Position numbers and translations under genes: made by a program
Part shown: positions 35,211 to 45,509 of the stretch, one piece after another
Numbering within the stretch: the stretch's first letter is position 1
Layout: each line of letters starts with the position of its first letter
Source: DATCMH01 sp036563505
GTDB taxonomy: Bacteria > Pseudomonadota > Alphaproteobacteria > Rhizobiales > Beijerinckiaceae
Assembly (NCBI GenBank): GCA_036563505.1
Contig: DATCMH010000005.1
Span: forward strand, 105,040-169,039
Length of the DNA stretch: 64,000 bases
Reading direction: 5' to 3'
Notes under the pieces: generated by a model
Database searches by the model: none
Seen by the model: the letters and a program-made list of their open reading frames with translations, nothing else
What the model was told of the DNA's origin: nothing

Positions 35211-36383
35211 ATGATGAACGAGACCGTGTTCCAGCTCGGGAGCCACGCCGTCACGGGCGCCGAGGCGGCGATCACTGCTGCGGGCGGGATGCTGATGCTC
35301 CTCGTCCTCGCGACGCTCCACCTCGCCCGCGGGCGGCGCGAGAGCCAGGTCGCCGCGGCGGTGGCCGAGGAGCGCCTCGCCGAGATGGACGACAAGGTCG
35401 GCGAGCTCGTGCGCCTGCAAGCGGAGATGACGGGCCGGATGCAGACCATCGCGGAGGTCTTCGGCTCCCGCCAGGGCGACCTCGTGCGCCACCTCTCCGA
35501 GCGGATGGAGGGCCTGCAGCACCGGGTCGGCCAGGGGATCGAGGGCGCCGCCCGCCACCAGGCCGAGAACCTGGCGAAGTTGAACGAGCGCCTCGCCGTG
35601 ATCGACGCCGCGCAGAAGAACCTCACCGACCTCACGGGCGAGATCGTGGGCCTGAAAGACGTGCTCGCCAACAAGCAGGCGCGGGGCGCCTACGGCCAGG
35701 GGCGGATGGAGGCCATCGTCCGCGACGGGCTGCCCCAGGGCGCTTACGCCTTCCAGGCGACCCTCTCGAACCGCACCCGGCCCGACTGCCTCGTGCGCCT
35801 GCCCGGCGACGGGCGCGGCCTCGTCATCGACGCCAAGTTTCCCCTTGAAGCCTTCGTCGCTTACCGCGAGGCGAAAGGCGAGGAGGCCAAAGCCCGCGCC
35901 GCCCAGCGCGTGCGCGCGGACGTCGCCCTCCACATCCGCGACATCGCCCAAAAATACCTGCTGCCGGGGGAGACGCAGGACATCGCCCTCATGTTCGTCC
36001 CCGCCGAGTCGCTCTACGCGGATCTTGCCGAGCATTTCGAGGACGTGGTCCAGCGCGCGCACCGCGCGCGCGTCGTCATCGTCTCGCCGGCGCTCCTGGC
36101 GCTTGCCATCCAGGTGACCCAGGCCCTCGTGCGCGACGCCCGCATCCGCGACGAGGCCCGGGTGATCCAAACGGAAGTCGCCCGCCTCGTCGAGGACGTG
36201 TCGCGGCTTGCCGAGCGCACGGCGCGGCTCGACCAGCATTTTCGGCAAGCCCAGGAGGACGTGGCCCAGATCAGGGCGTCGTCGGACAAGATCACGCGGA
36301 GAGGGGAGCGGATCGGGGCGCTGGATTTCGCGGGGGTGGAGGGGGCCAGTGGGATCTGTTCGGGGCGGGTCGCGGCGGAATGA
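35211..36383 (+). CDS. rmuC: RmuC family DNA-recombination protein
   Basis: A 390-residue protein with an N-terminal membrane helix (AITAAGGMLMLLVLATLHLA), a long coiled-coil to about residue 150, and the RmuC nuclease-like domain: GQGRMEAIVRDGLPQGAYAFQ, then VIDAKFPLEAFVAYREA (catalytic D-x(n)-AK site near residue 208) and LMFVPAESLYADL. RmuC proteins limit DNA inversion at short inverted repeats, which is of interest given the many palindromes here. Complete length. Confidence 0.9.
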   Translation: MMNETVFQLGSHAVTGAEAAITAAGGMLMLLVLATLHLARGRRESQVAAAVAEERLAEMDDKVGELVRLQAEMTGRMQTIAEVFGSRQGDLVRHLSERMEGLQHRVGQGIEGAARHQAENLAKLNERLAVIDAAQKNLTDLTGEIVGLKDVLANKQARGAYGQGRMEAIVRDGLPQGAYAFQATLSNRTRPDCLVRLPGDGRGLVIDAKFPLEAFVAYREAKGEEAKARAAQRVRADVALHIRDIAQKYLLPGETQDIALMFVPAESLYADLAEHFEDVVQRAHRARVVIVSPALLALAIQVTQALVRDARIRDEARVIQTEVARLVEDVSRLAERTARLDQHFRQAQEDVAQIRASSDKITRRGERIGALDFAGVEGASGICSGRVAAE

Positions 36384-36596
36384 GGGAAAGGATAGCTAGT
36401 TGACGGATAGTCACATCATATGCCGGGACCTTGCCCCTTTCGGGCTCAGCGCTGATTCTGCAAACGAGACTCGAAAAAAGCGTCAACGGTCGAGTTATCC
36501 ACCGCAAGTTTTGGTTGCAGCCGCCTAAGGGACTGGAGCTGACGTGAGCTGTGCTGATATTTTCTAAGGAGAGAAGATCGGCCAGGGATCGAGACG

Positions 36597-38021
36597 ATGC
36601 CCAAGTTCTCGGAATATTTCAGCCTCAATAAAACCCAGTATGAACTAGATTTTGTAGACGTCAGCAACGATTATGATACATGCGTCTACGTTGATCCTTA
36701 CGCGATAGAAATCCAAGATGATCTTTGGGCCACTGAAGCGTCCGAACATGTCCGCACGTTTTTCACTGAGGTTCTTGAAGCGATCCGTAGCAACGACATC
36801 GGCCGAGCTGAAAACTTGATGTCGCATCTCAGCGAGCCGCGTGAGACATTTCTAGGGATTTCGCAGGGAATGCCACTCGGCAGAGGGGTTGGACAAGGAC
36901 AAGCGCGAAAACTGATCGCGGCAATTAGGGGTAGCAAGGCTTATCACTCGGGGCTACTTTTAGATTTATCTGAAATGGCATTGTATGTTGAAGGTGTTGA
37001 TAAGGATAAAATTTCAGACCTTACGACCAACATAATAAGAGGCTTATTGGTTGAATATACAAATCAGCAGTGTCAGTTGTATGGCATCGTTACAAAAAAT
37101 TACTCTGGACCATCTTTGTGGGATAAATCAAGACGGAGATGGATTTCTAAAGTGGTCAAACTGCCGTACATTGACGAAGATCCAGTCCTTCTTGTCCCAA
37201 AATACATTGTGAGACGAAAATTGTCGATTGGCAGTCAGGAGTTCTACAATAAGCAGATTACAGATTTTCTTGTTGCTGAACATCTTCGAGCCAACAGCTC
37301 CCTTGTTCAGCTGATTAGAGGGGAGAGGAAGGTCTTCAAAACGGATGTGAGGGAGCAGCATCCCAAATCAAAATCATACATTACAGAGATGGTGCTAGCT
37401 CATCCGGAACTTCTTGATATGTACAAAGAAGTTGCAAAAAAACATAGCGCCCTGGCTACCTTCAACGAAGACGCTCCGTCGGTGCATGCTATATGCGCCG
37501 CTCTAGCTGAACAATTCCATCGGGTCCCGCCTGGCCGTGAACATGCAGAAGATTACCACTTGCTTGTTATGGGCGCGCTAACCGCACTATTTTATCCTGA
37601 TCTAATACAACCGCGTAAAGAGTGGGATATTCATGAAGGGCGGAAGCGAGTGGACATCGTATTCACAAACTCCGCGGACACAGGTTTTTTCGCCCAACGC
37701 AGAAACGATCATTATGTCAATGCTAATGCTGTTATTGTCGAATGCAAAAACTATTCAAATGACATCAGCAATCAGGAGATCGATCAACTCATTGGGAGAT
37801 TTGACTAGAACAGAGGTAAATTCGGCATGATAACCTGTCGCGCCATAGAAGACCGTCAACGTCTAAATCAGCGGTGCCGTGATGCCGCGAGCAGATCACA
37901 GGGTTACATTATAGCTTTGGATGATATTGATATAGTCAACATGCTACATTCGAAGGCACAACTCAGGGATGATGACGTTTATCGGGTATTGCACTTGAGG
38001 TACCGCGACTTGATTTCCTAG
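36597..38021 (+). pseudogene. PD-(D/E)XK nuclease-like protein interrupted by one in-frame TAG
   Basis: One continuous frame of 475 codons is broken only by TAG at codon 404 (37806-37808). Before it lie 403 residues; after it the frame goes on NRGKFG, then Met 411 and 63 more residues to a TAG. The intact part has a probable nuclease core near the end: Asp353 in RKRVDIVF and Glu382/Lys384 in VIVECKNY, i.e. D-x(n)-ExK. The residues after the stop (NRGKFGMITCR, then YIIALDDIDI) read as the natural continuation of the nuclease fold. The N-terminal 330 residues (FSEYFSLNKTQYELDFVDVS, DLTTNIIRG) I do not recognise. Low GC (19 of 60 at 36961-37020) marks transfer. Most likely role if intact: a defence nuclease; this is inferred. 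Confidence 0.7.
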
Positions 38022-38526
38022 CTCTTGGGATTACGACATGACATGTTCTTAAAGGCGACTTCGTTTACACCCATCTCGGCAGACTGAGGTCGCATGCTAC
38101 ACGTTTCCGTGTGAACTAAGCACGCTTCACGCATACGGCTCGATGATACCGCCGGCGCAGACATATTGCCTTTGTCGTGACTGACCTCGAACTATTGATC
38201 GATCCCGACCGGAAAGGCTGTGCCTTTCCGGTCGGGATGGCTTAATCTCGACTATAGCGAGGTAGAGTCAGGGCGGCGTGTAGTTTTCGCTGAGAAGGAT
38301 ACCCTCCTAAAAGACGCAATGGCCGCGCCGTCGGTTTCGCTGTGACACCGGATACTGCGACGGCCTCGCTTACCCTGCGGCTTCAATGCGAGGCGTGACC
38401 CTCGCCTCTAGGGACGGGCCGCCGCTGAGCCAAGGGCGGTATGAAATCGCGCAGCGCCTTCGTCCCGCCATCTCCGGCGCGCAGGCTTCGTGCCGTGGAG
38501 GGTTCGCTTCTCGAAAGGAGAAGACG
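38022..38526. other. Gene-free edge of the low-GC island
   Basis: About 500 bases with no convincing gene. The low GC use fades between about 38100 and 38340. It contains the perfect hairpin at 38202-38238 and, from about 38385, base use like the rest of the chromosome. No tRNA or integrase is seen, and I find no obvious direct repeat marking the two ends of the island. Confidence 0.6.
38202..38238. terminator. Perfect 17-bp hairpin at island edge
   Basis: ATCCCGACCGGAAAGGC and its exact complement enclose a TGT loop. There is no T-run on the forward side (GGCTTAATC follows). It lies 180 bases after the nuclease gene's last stop and could end its transcript, or be a remnant of a mobile element. 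Confidence 0.6.
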
Positions 38527-38964
38527 ATGGAGCACACGCCACTCGCCGCCCTGACCGCCAAAGCCGACCTGACGCCCGCCGGCCCGCCCCGCCTCTCGCG
38601 CACCGAGCGCCTGGAGCGCTGGATCGACATCCTCGACCGCGACCCGGCCCGCAAGCTGCGCCCGCTGCACGAAATCGAGTACAGGTCCCTCGAGGAGCGC
38701 CGCGCCACCCGCGCCAACGACTCGCCGCTCACCGTCGCCTATGCCGACCCGGTGCTGCGCAGGGAGGGCCTTCGGAGCGACCGCCTCGGCGACTCCCTCG
38801 ACTTCTTCGGCCTCACCGAGCACGAGGCGCATCACACCCTCTGCTCCTGCCACATGGGCAACACCTTCACGGCCAAGCAGGCCGCGAAGCGCCTGCGGAG
38901 CCTTCTGCCGCGGGCGCAAGGCGGAGGTTTTTGGGCCGCGGTGGGGGCCTTGATCAAAGGGTGA
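38527..38964 (+). CDS. Conserved hypothetical protein, 145 residues
   Basis: Starts at an ATG with GAAAGGAG upstream. A soluble helical protein with a polar N-terminus, then LSRTERLERWIDILDRDPAR near residue 25, SPLTVAYADPVLRREGL near 70, and DFFGLTEHEAHHTLCSCHMGN near 97 (His and Cys rich, possible metal site), ending with an Arg-rich helix. High GC and normal codon use, so it is native to the genome. I do not recognise a named family. Confidence 0.65.
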   Translation: MEHTPLAALTAKADLTPAGPPRLSRTERLERWIDILDRDPARKLRPLHEIEYRSLEERRATRANDSPLTVAYADPVLRREGLRSDRLGDSLDFFGLTEHEAHHTLCSCHMGNTFTAKQAAKRLRSLLPRAQGGGFWAAVGALIKG

Positions 38965-39084
38965 GAGGCGGAAGCGTTCGTTGCTCGCAGCCCCGCCTGA
39001 CGTGAGTTGGAGGTGGATGCTCCAGCACTCCCAGGTTGACAATCATAGACATTATGCAACCATGACGCGTCTGAGGGGCGCGCC

Positions 39085-39625
39085 ATGCCGATCGTTGGAA
39101 CAGGCTGGGAGTTTCACATCATTCGCCGGGAGCAGCAGACGCGGTCGCTCGACGGCCGTCGTCGCACGGTCGGCAGCTACAAGCTTTACCACGACGGCGT
39201 CGAGCAGATCGGGACCGACTTCCGCGGCACGGTCGCCGAGGCGAAGGGGCCCGGTGCCAATGCGCCAGCGGGCAATGGTCGCCGGATCACGGCCGGACGC
39301 TATCCACTCGCGACCCAGGCTGGCAGGAAGTACGTCACCTGGGGATAACCCAGATGTGGAGCCGAAGCCGGGGATCGAGTTGCTGAAGACGGGCCAGCGC
39401 TCTGAGATTCTGCTTCATCCGGGTCAGGGATTCCTGGCGAGCATCGGCTGCATCAATCCCTGCACCTCCCTGCCCAACGCGGACGTGCGGATCGACTATG
39501 TCGGGAGTCGGCAGCGGGTGATCGCGCTGATCGAGAACCTGAAAAGCTACGTGGGCCCGACCTTCCCCACGACCAATGGCAAGGCGATCAAGAACGCCTT
39601 CATCGTGATCGACGGCGAGCCCTGA
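39085..39625 (+). pseudogene. Frameshifted HPG/SIGC-motif protein (DUF5675- or L,D-transpeptidase-like)
   Basis: AGGGG precedes the ATG at 39085. The frame runs 87 codons to ...GRYPLATQAGRKYVTWG and stops at 39346; the next forward frame continues at once with DNPDVEPKPGIELLKTGQRS to the stop at 39623-39625. The whole region is 541 bases, that is one more than a multiple of three, so one extra base (perhaps in GGGG at 39341-39344) explains the break. The joined protein has HPGQGFLASIGCINPC, an H...GC pattern like phage-linked DUF5675 and L,D-transpeptidase active sites. Function uncertain. Confidence 0.6.
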
Positions 39626-39699
39626 TCCGTCCCACCGGGCGGAGACACGATGGTCGCCCGTCCCCTAGTACAAGAGAAGCTTCGCCGGAGCAGCACACG

Positions 39700-39954
39700 T
39701 CAGGCGGTGGCCGGCGCCCCGCGCAGCAGTCCCTCTGTGCTCAAATCTTCATCCAGTTCGGGCCAATGGAGGCCGTAGCCGCCGCCGGCCCGTTCCCAGC
39801 GTCCGCGCTGCGCGGGCGTCGCGTTCGCCAGACGTGGGAACCAGGCGAGCGGGGCCGCGATGGTGCGGCCGTCCATCAGGTCCACGATGATGCGGTCGTC
39901 GTCGAACCGCACATCGGCGACGCGCTCATCGGCTGCGAGGGCCGAAATGCCCAT
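39700..39954 (-). CDS. DUF2442 family protein
   Basis: An 84-residue protein of the DUF2442 type: VADVRFDDDRIIVDLMDGRTIAAPLAWFPRL, with the conserved WFPRLANATPAQRGRWE block and GGGYGLHWPELDEDLSTEGLL end. It overlaps the DUF4160 gene by 29 bases. The DUF4160-DUF2442 pair is common in bacteria and behaves like a small mobile module, often guessed to be toxin-antitoxin-like; proof is not known to me. Confidence 0.85.
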   Translation of the reverse strand: MGISALAADERVADVRFDDDRIIVDLMDGRTIAAPLAWFPRLANATPAQRGRWERAGGGYGLHWPELDEDLSTEGLLRGAPATA

Positions 39955-40171
39955 GCCACGCCTCCAGCAGTTGAGCCCTGTGCTCGCGAACGAGCGCCAG
40001 GACACGGGTGAGGTCGGGCGCGCGAAAGCCCAAGTTCCGCGCCAGTGCGACCGGGTCGAGCCATACCTTGGCCGAAGCCTCGCCGCGGTCAACGTGGACG
40101 TGCGGCGGCTCGTTCGGCTCGTGACTGTAGAAATAGAAGCGGAAGCCCTCGACGCGCAGAACCGTGGGCAT
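39926..40171 (-). CDS. DUF4160 family protein
   Basis: An 81-residue protein with the DUF4160 motif: FRFYFYSHEPNEPPHVHVDRGEASAKVWLD, where PPHVHV is the hallmark. It lies 12 bases after thiC and overlaps the DUF2442 gene, all on the reverse strand. Role unknown; the paired architecture is stable across many genomes. Confidence 0.9.
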   Translation of the reverse strand: MPTVLRVEGFRFYFYSHEPNEPPHVHVDRGEASAKVWLDPVALARNLGFRAPDLTRVLALVREHRAQLLEAWHGHFGPRSR

Positions 40172-40183
40172 CCCCTCCCGCCC

Positions 40184-42070
<1,887 letters not shown>

Positions 42071-42255
42071 TGTGTGTCTCCCTGCGGGGAACCCGCCGCA
42101 TCAGCGGCGGCGCCGACCCGATCGCGCATGCGATCAGGCCATTGAGGATGCGGAACACGGCAACGGCCGCGGTCCGAGCGCGCTTGCGGAGCGGCTACGC
42201 CGCCCCGGCGACTCGGGCTGAACTTGGTCTGATGGCGTGGGTTGAGCGGCTGCAA

Positions 42256-42348
<93 letters not shown>

Positions 42349-42379
42349 GGAGACGACGTTACGCCGGCGAAGGGGGAAG

Positions 42380-43000
42380 TCAATCGGGCCGCTGTTCCAA
42401 ACGGGCGCGCCACTCCGCCCGCACGATTGCGGCCGTCGCCTGAAAGCTCATCCCTGCGTAGACGAGGTCGAGGACGTATTCCGGCCAGCGCACCGGCGAG
42501 AGGCGGGCGGCGAGGATCAGCGTGGCGCCGATCAGGGTGGCGAGCGCATCGTTGCGGCTCGTCAGCCACGTGGCCTGGATCAGCGGGTTGGCGCTGCCGT
42601 GGAACCGCCAGAGCAGGCCGACGACCAGGAACGCGATCAGGATCGCGCTGGCGGCCGAGAAGCCCAAGGTCAGCGGGTCGATCGGGCGCGGGTTCGCCAC
42701 TTTGTCCCAGAGGTCGTAGAGGGTGTGCAGGCCAGCGAGGCCGAGGATCGCGGCGATGAGGAGTGCGGTCGCCCGCTCGGCCCGCGCCGAGCGTCCGAAG
42801 ACGAAGGCGGCCAACCCGTAAAGCGCGACGTCGTAGGCCCAGTCGAGCCCGTCCTTCAGAAGCTGGCGCGAGTCGATGGCGAGCGCCCAGGCGCATTGCC
42901 CGGCGGCGAAGACGAGGATGCCGAGGGCGATGGCCCAGATCCGCCGGGCATAGGCGCGGCCCTCGACATCGTGGGCGGGCGAGGGGAAAAGCTTCAGCAT
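42380..43000 (-). CDS. Cation-efflux (CDF)-like membrane protein
   Basis: A 206-residue membrane protein with about five hydrophobic segments. SRQLLKDGLDWAYDVALYGLAAFVFGRSARAERATALL resembles the second helix and metal loop of CzcD/CDF cation transporters (D-x(3)-D in DGLDWAYD), and LTSRNDALATLIGATLI resembles helix five (ND..A). It has no C-terminal cytoplasmic domain, as seen in several short bacterial members. The metal is not known. Reverse gene, ahead of the riboswitch-thiC unit. Confidence 0.7.
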   Translation of the reverse strand: MLKLFPSPAHDVEGRAYARRIWAIALGILVFAAGQCAWALAIDSRQLLKDGLDWAYDVALYGLAAFVFGRSARAERATALLIAAILGLAGLHTLYDLWDKVANPRPIDPLTLGFSAASAILIAFLVVGLLWRFHGSANPLIQATWLTSRNDALATLIGATLILAARLSPVRWPEYVLDLVYAGMSFQATAAIVRAEWRARLEQRPD

Positions 43001-43127
43001 GGCGGCACTCTGCCGCGCCAGGGGTTAGAGGGCCACGTCCCCGGTTCCGTTCGGCTAAGCTCCATGCCAGTGTCGCGGCCGCGCTTCGATCCGGGCGCGC
43101 CGCGAGACGAGTGTGACCGGGTTCGGG

Positions 43128-43694
43128 ATGACGGCGCAGGGGGAATGGGCAGAGCTGGTCGCCGCCGTCGCGCAACGCCGCGACCGGGCGGCCTTCACGC
43201 GCCTCTTCGACCATTTCGCGCCGCGGCTCGTCACCTACCTCCTGCGCCAGGGCGCCGATCCGGCCCTGGCCGAGGAAATTGCCCAAGAAGCGATGGTGGC
43301 GCTTTGGCGCAAGGCCGCCCTGTTCGACCCCCAAAAGTCCTCCGTCGCGACCTGGCTTTACCGGGTGGCGCGCAACCGCCGCATCGATCACCTGCGCCGC
43401 GACCGCCTCGCCTTCCTCGACACGGAGGATCCGGCGCTGGACGTCGCCGACGAGAGCGACCTCGACCGCCTGGTCGACGTACACCAGCGCGAAGCCGCCG
43501 TGCGCATCGCCCTCGATCGCCTTCCCACGGAGCAGCTGGACCTGGTGCGCCTCGCCTTCTTCCAGGGCCTGTCCCATTCCCAGATCGCCGAGCGCACGGG
43601 CTTGCCGCTGGGCACCGTGAAGTCGCGCCTGCGCCTCGCCTTCGGGCGGTTACGGCGCGCGCTCGAAGCCGGCGGCGTGGTGGAGGCGAGCTGA
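43128..43694 (+). CDS. RNA polymerase ECF-type sigma factor
   Basis: A 188-residue sigma factor (a GTG at 43113 would add five residues). Region 2: FTRLFDHFAPRLVTYLLRQGADPALAEEIAQEAMVALWRKAALF, then the -10 recognition TWLYRVARNRRIDHLRR; region 4: RLPTEQLDLVRLAFFQGLSHSQIAERTGLPLGTVKSRLRLA. It ends by overlapping the quinone oxidoreductase start (TGATG), with no anti-sigma gene adjacent. The usual ChrR/RskA-type partner is missing here, so its control is not visible. Confidence 0.9.
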   Translation: MTAQGEWAELVAAVAQRRDRAAFTRLFDHFAPRLVTYLLRQGADPALAEEIAQEAMVALWRKAALFDPQKSSVATWLYRVARNRRIDHLRRDRLAFLDTEDPALDVADESDLDRLVDVHQREAAVRIALDRLPTEQLDLVRLAFFQGLSHSQIAERTGLPLGTVKSRLRLAFGRLRRALEAGGVVEAS

Positions 43695-44668
43695 TGCGCG
43701 CTCTCCTTTGCGAGCGGCTCGGCGGGCCCGACGACCTCGTCCTCGCCGAGGTGCCAGAACCCGAGCCTCAGGCCGGCGAAGTGATCGTTGGAGTGTCGGC
43801 CGCGGCGCTGAACTTCTTCGACACCCTCATCATCGCGGGCCGCTACCAGTTCAAGCCTGCCCTGCCCTTCTCGCCGGGCGGCGAATGCTGCGGGCGCATC
43901 CTGGCGCTGGGCGCCGGCGTCGAGGGCTGGCAGGTGGGCGAGCGCGTCGCGGCCTACACCGGCTGGGGCGCGGCGCGGGAGCGGGTGGCGGTGCCGGCCT
44001 TGCGCCTCGCCCGGGTGCCCGATGCGGTCACGGACGAGCAGGCGGCCGGCCTCACGATCACCTACGGCACCGCGCTGCACGCCTTGAAGGATCGGGCGCG
44101 CGTGAGGGCCGGGGAGACGCTCGCCGTACTCGGCGCGGCTGGGGGCACGGGCCTCGCCGCCGTCGAGATCGGCCGGGCGCTCGGCGCGACGGTGATCGCC
44201 TGCGCCTCCTCGCCCGAAAAGCTCGCCGTCGCGCAGGAGCACGGCGCAAGCCTTCTCCTCGACTACGCCGCGCAAGATCTGCGCGGGGGCCTCAAGGAGC
44301 TCACGGGCGGGGCTGGGGTCGACGTCGTCCTCGACCCCGTGGGCGGGGAGTTGGCCGAGCCGGCGCTGCGGGCCATCGCCTGGGCCGGGCGCTACCTCGT
44401 CGTCGGCTTCGCGGGCGGCGAGATCCCCAAGATCGCGCTCAACCTCGCCCTCTTGAAAGGCTGCGACATCCAGGGCGTGTTCTGGGGCGCCTTCGCCGAG
44501 CGCGATCCGCAGGCCAACGCTGCCAATCAGGAATGGCTCTTCGCCCGCACCGCCGAGGGGGCGCTCTCCGCCCGCGTCCACGCGGAATATCCCCTGGAGC
44601 AGGGCGCCGAAGCCCTGCAGGTGATCGCGCGCCGCGAGGCGACGGGGAAGGTTCTGCTCAGGCCCTGA
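43694..44668 (+). CDS. NADPH:quinone oxidoreductase family protein
   Basis: A 324-residue zinc-free MDR-type reductase. N-terminal ALLCERLGGPDDLVLAEVPEPEPQAGEV, NFFDTLIIAGRYQFKPALPFSPGGE, and the cofactor loop LAVLGAAGGTGLAAVEIGRALGA are typical; there is no zinc Cys pattern. Translation is coupled to the ECF sigma gene by stop/start overlap, which suggests that the enzyme is part of the sigma factor's stress response. Confidence 0.9.
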   Translation: MRALLCERLGGPDDLVLAEVPEPEPQAGEVIVGVSAAALNFFDTLIIAGRYQFKPALPFSPGGECCGRILALGAGVEGWQVGERVAAYTGWGAARERVAVPALRLARVPDAVTDEQAAGLTITYGTALHALKDRARVRAGETLAVLGAAGGTGLAAVEIGRALGATVIACASSPEKLAVAQEHGASLLLDYAAQDLRGGLKELTGGAGVDVVLDPVGGELAEPALRAIAWAGRYLVVGFAGGEIPKIALNLALLKGCDIQGVFWGAFAERDPQANAANQEWLFARTAEGALSARVHAEYPLEQGAEALQVIARREATGKVLLRP

Positions 44669-44707
44669 GGCTCGAGGCGCCAAGTGCCGGGGCGCCATCC
44701 ATGCCCA

Positions 44708-45085
44708 TCACCGCCGATGCGCCGTCTGGCTCGCGATGGAGCGCGTCCGCTCGGTCACGACCTCGCCGGTGTGCTTCGTCTGGGCGGGCTCGACGAACAG
44801 GATCCAGGCCTCGCCGGGCGCGCTGGGCAGGTGCTCGACCCCGCGCGGCACAGTGTGAAAGTCGCCCGCGTTCAGCACCACCTCCGAGCCGTCGCGAAAG
44901 TGCAGGACGAAGGTGCCGCGGCAGACCAGGAAGAACTCGTCTTCTTCCGCATGGGCGTGCCAGACGAACGTGCCCTTGACCTTGGCGAGCTTGATGAACT
45001 GCCCGTTGGCATCCGCGATGACGCGGGGCGACCAATGCTCCGTGACGGCCTCGAACGCGTGGGCGAGATGGCTTTGGTTCAGCAC
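44708..45085 (-). CDS. Cupin domain protein
   Basis: A 125-residue single cupin from a GTG start (45085, GAGGGGATTGCCTCC upstream). Cupin motif 1 is WHAHAEEDEFFLVCRGTFVL (His, His, Glu) near residue 41 and motif 2 is GDFHTVPRGVEHLPSA near 72, so a metal site is likely. Often sugar-isomerase- or dioxygenase-like, or a regulator. Fourteen bases after the DUF2000 gene, same strand: likely one unit. Confidence 0.85.
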   Translation of the reverse strand: MLNQSHLAHAFEAVTEHWSPRVIADANGQFIKLAKVKGTFVWHAHAEEDEFFLVCRGTFVLHFRDGSEVVLNAGDFHTVPRGVEHLPSAPGEAWILFVEPAQTKHTGEVVTERTRSIASQTAHRR

Positions 45086-45098
45086 GGAGGCAATCCCC

Positions 45099-45509
45099 TC
45101 AAGGATGCAGGCTCAAGCCCTTCGTGACCTTGTCCACGTCCTTGCGCTCGGCGTGGAGCGCGAGCCCGACGAGGTCGAGGGCGTCCGTCGTGACGCGGGC
45201 CACGGCGGCGCGGTTGTCGGCGTCGTTGCCGGTCGCGAAGAGGTCATGCGTGTAAATCGAACAGCGCAGGGCGCGCTCGCGGGCCCGGGCGAGCGTGCGT
45301 GTCAGCTCCTCGCCCGAGGCAGCGAAGATCAGGATCGGCTGGCGGATGAGAGGACCGTAGAATCGTCCCGACGCATCCTGGTAGGGTTCGCCGGGCAGTT
45401 CGGGATACGTTCCGACGAGCCCGCCCGCGAGGAAGGCCGTGACGTTCAGCTTCTGCCAGGGCGCGAGGTTTTCGCGCACCACGATGGCGACTTTGGTGTC
45501 GTAGCGCAT
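45099..45509 (-). CDS. DUF2000 domain protein
   Basis: A 136-residue protein beginning MRYDTKVAIVVRENLAPWQKLNVTAFLAGGL and going on with YPELPGEPYQDASGRFYGPLIRQPILIFAASGEEL, the DUF2000 (PTH2-like fold) pattern. It forms a unit with the cupin gene, and its start overlaps that of the divergent AraC-type gene by two bases, so the two share a very compact promoter region. Confidence 0.85.
   Translation of the reverse strand: MRYDTKVAIVVRENLAPWQKLNVTAFLAGGLVGTYPELPGEPYQDASGRFYGPLIRQPILIFAASGEELTRTLARARERALRCSIYTHDLFATGNDADNRAAVARVTTDALDLVGLALHAERKDVDKVTKGLSLHP

Noticed and set aside
36495..36503. TTATCCACC, a DnaA-box-like nonamer
   Set aside because: Single copy, one mismatch, far from dnaA and inside a low-GC island; chance match.
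39085..39625. Programmed +1 frameshift in the HPG-motif gene
   Set aside because: No slippery site with downstream structure is evident; a one-base insertion in a G run is simpler.
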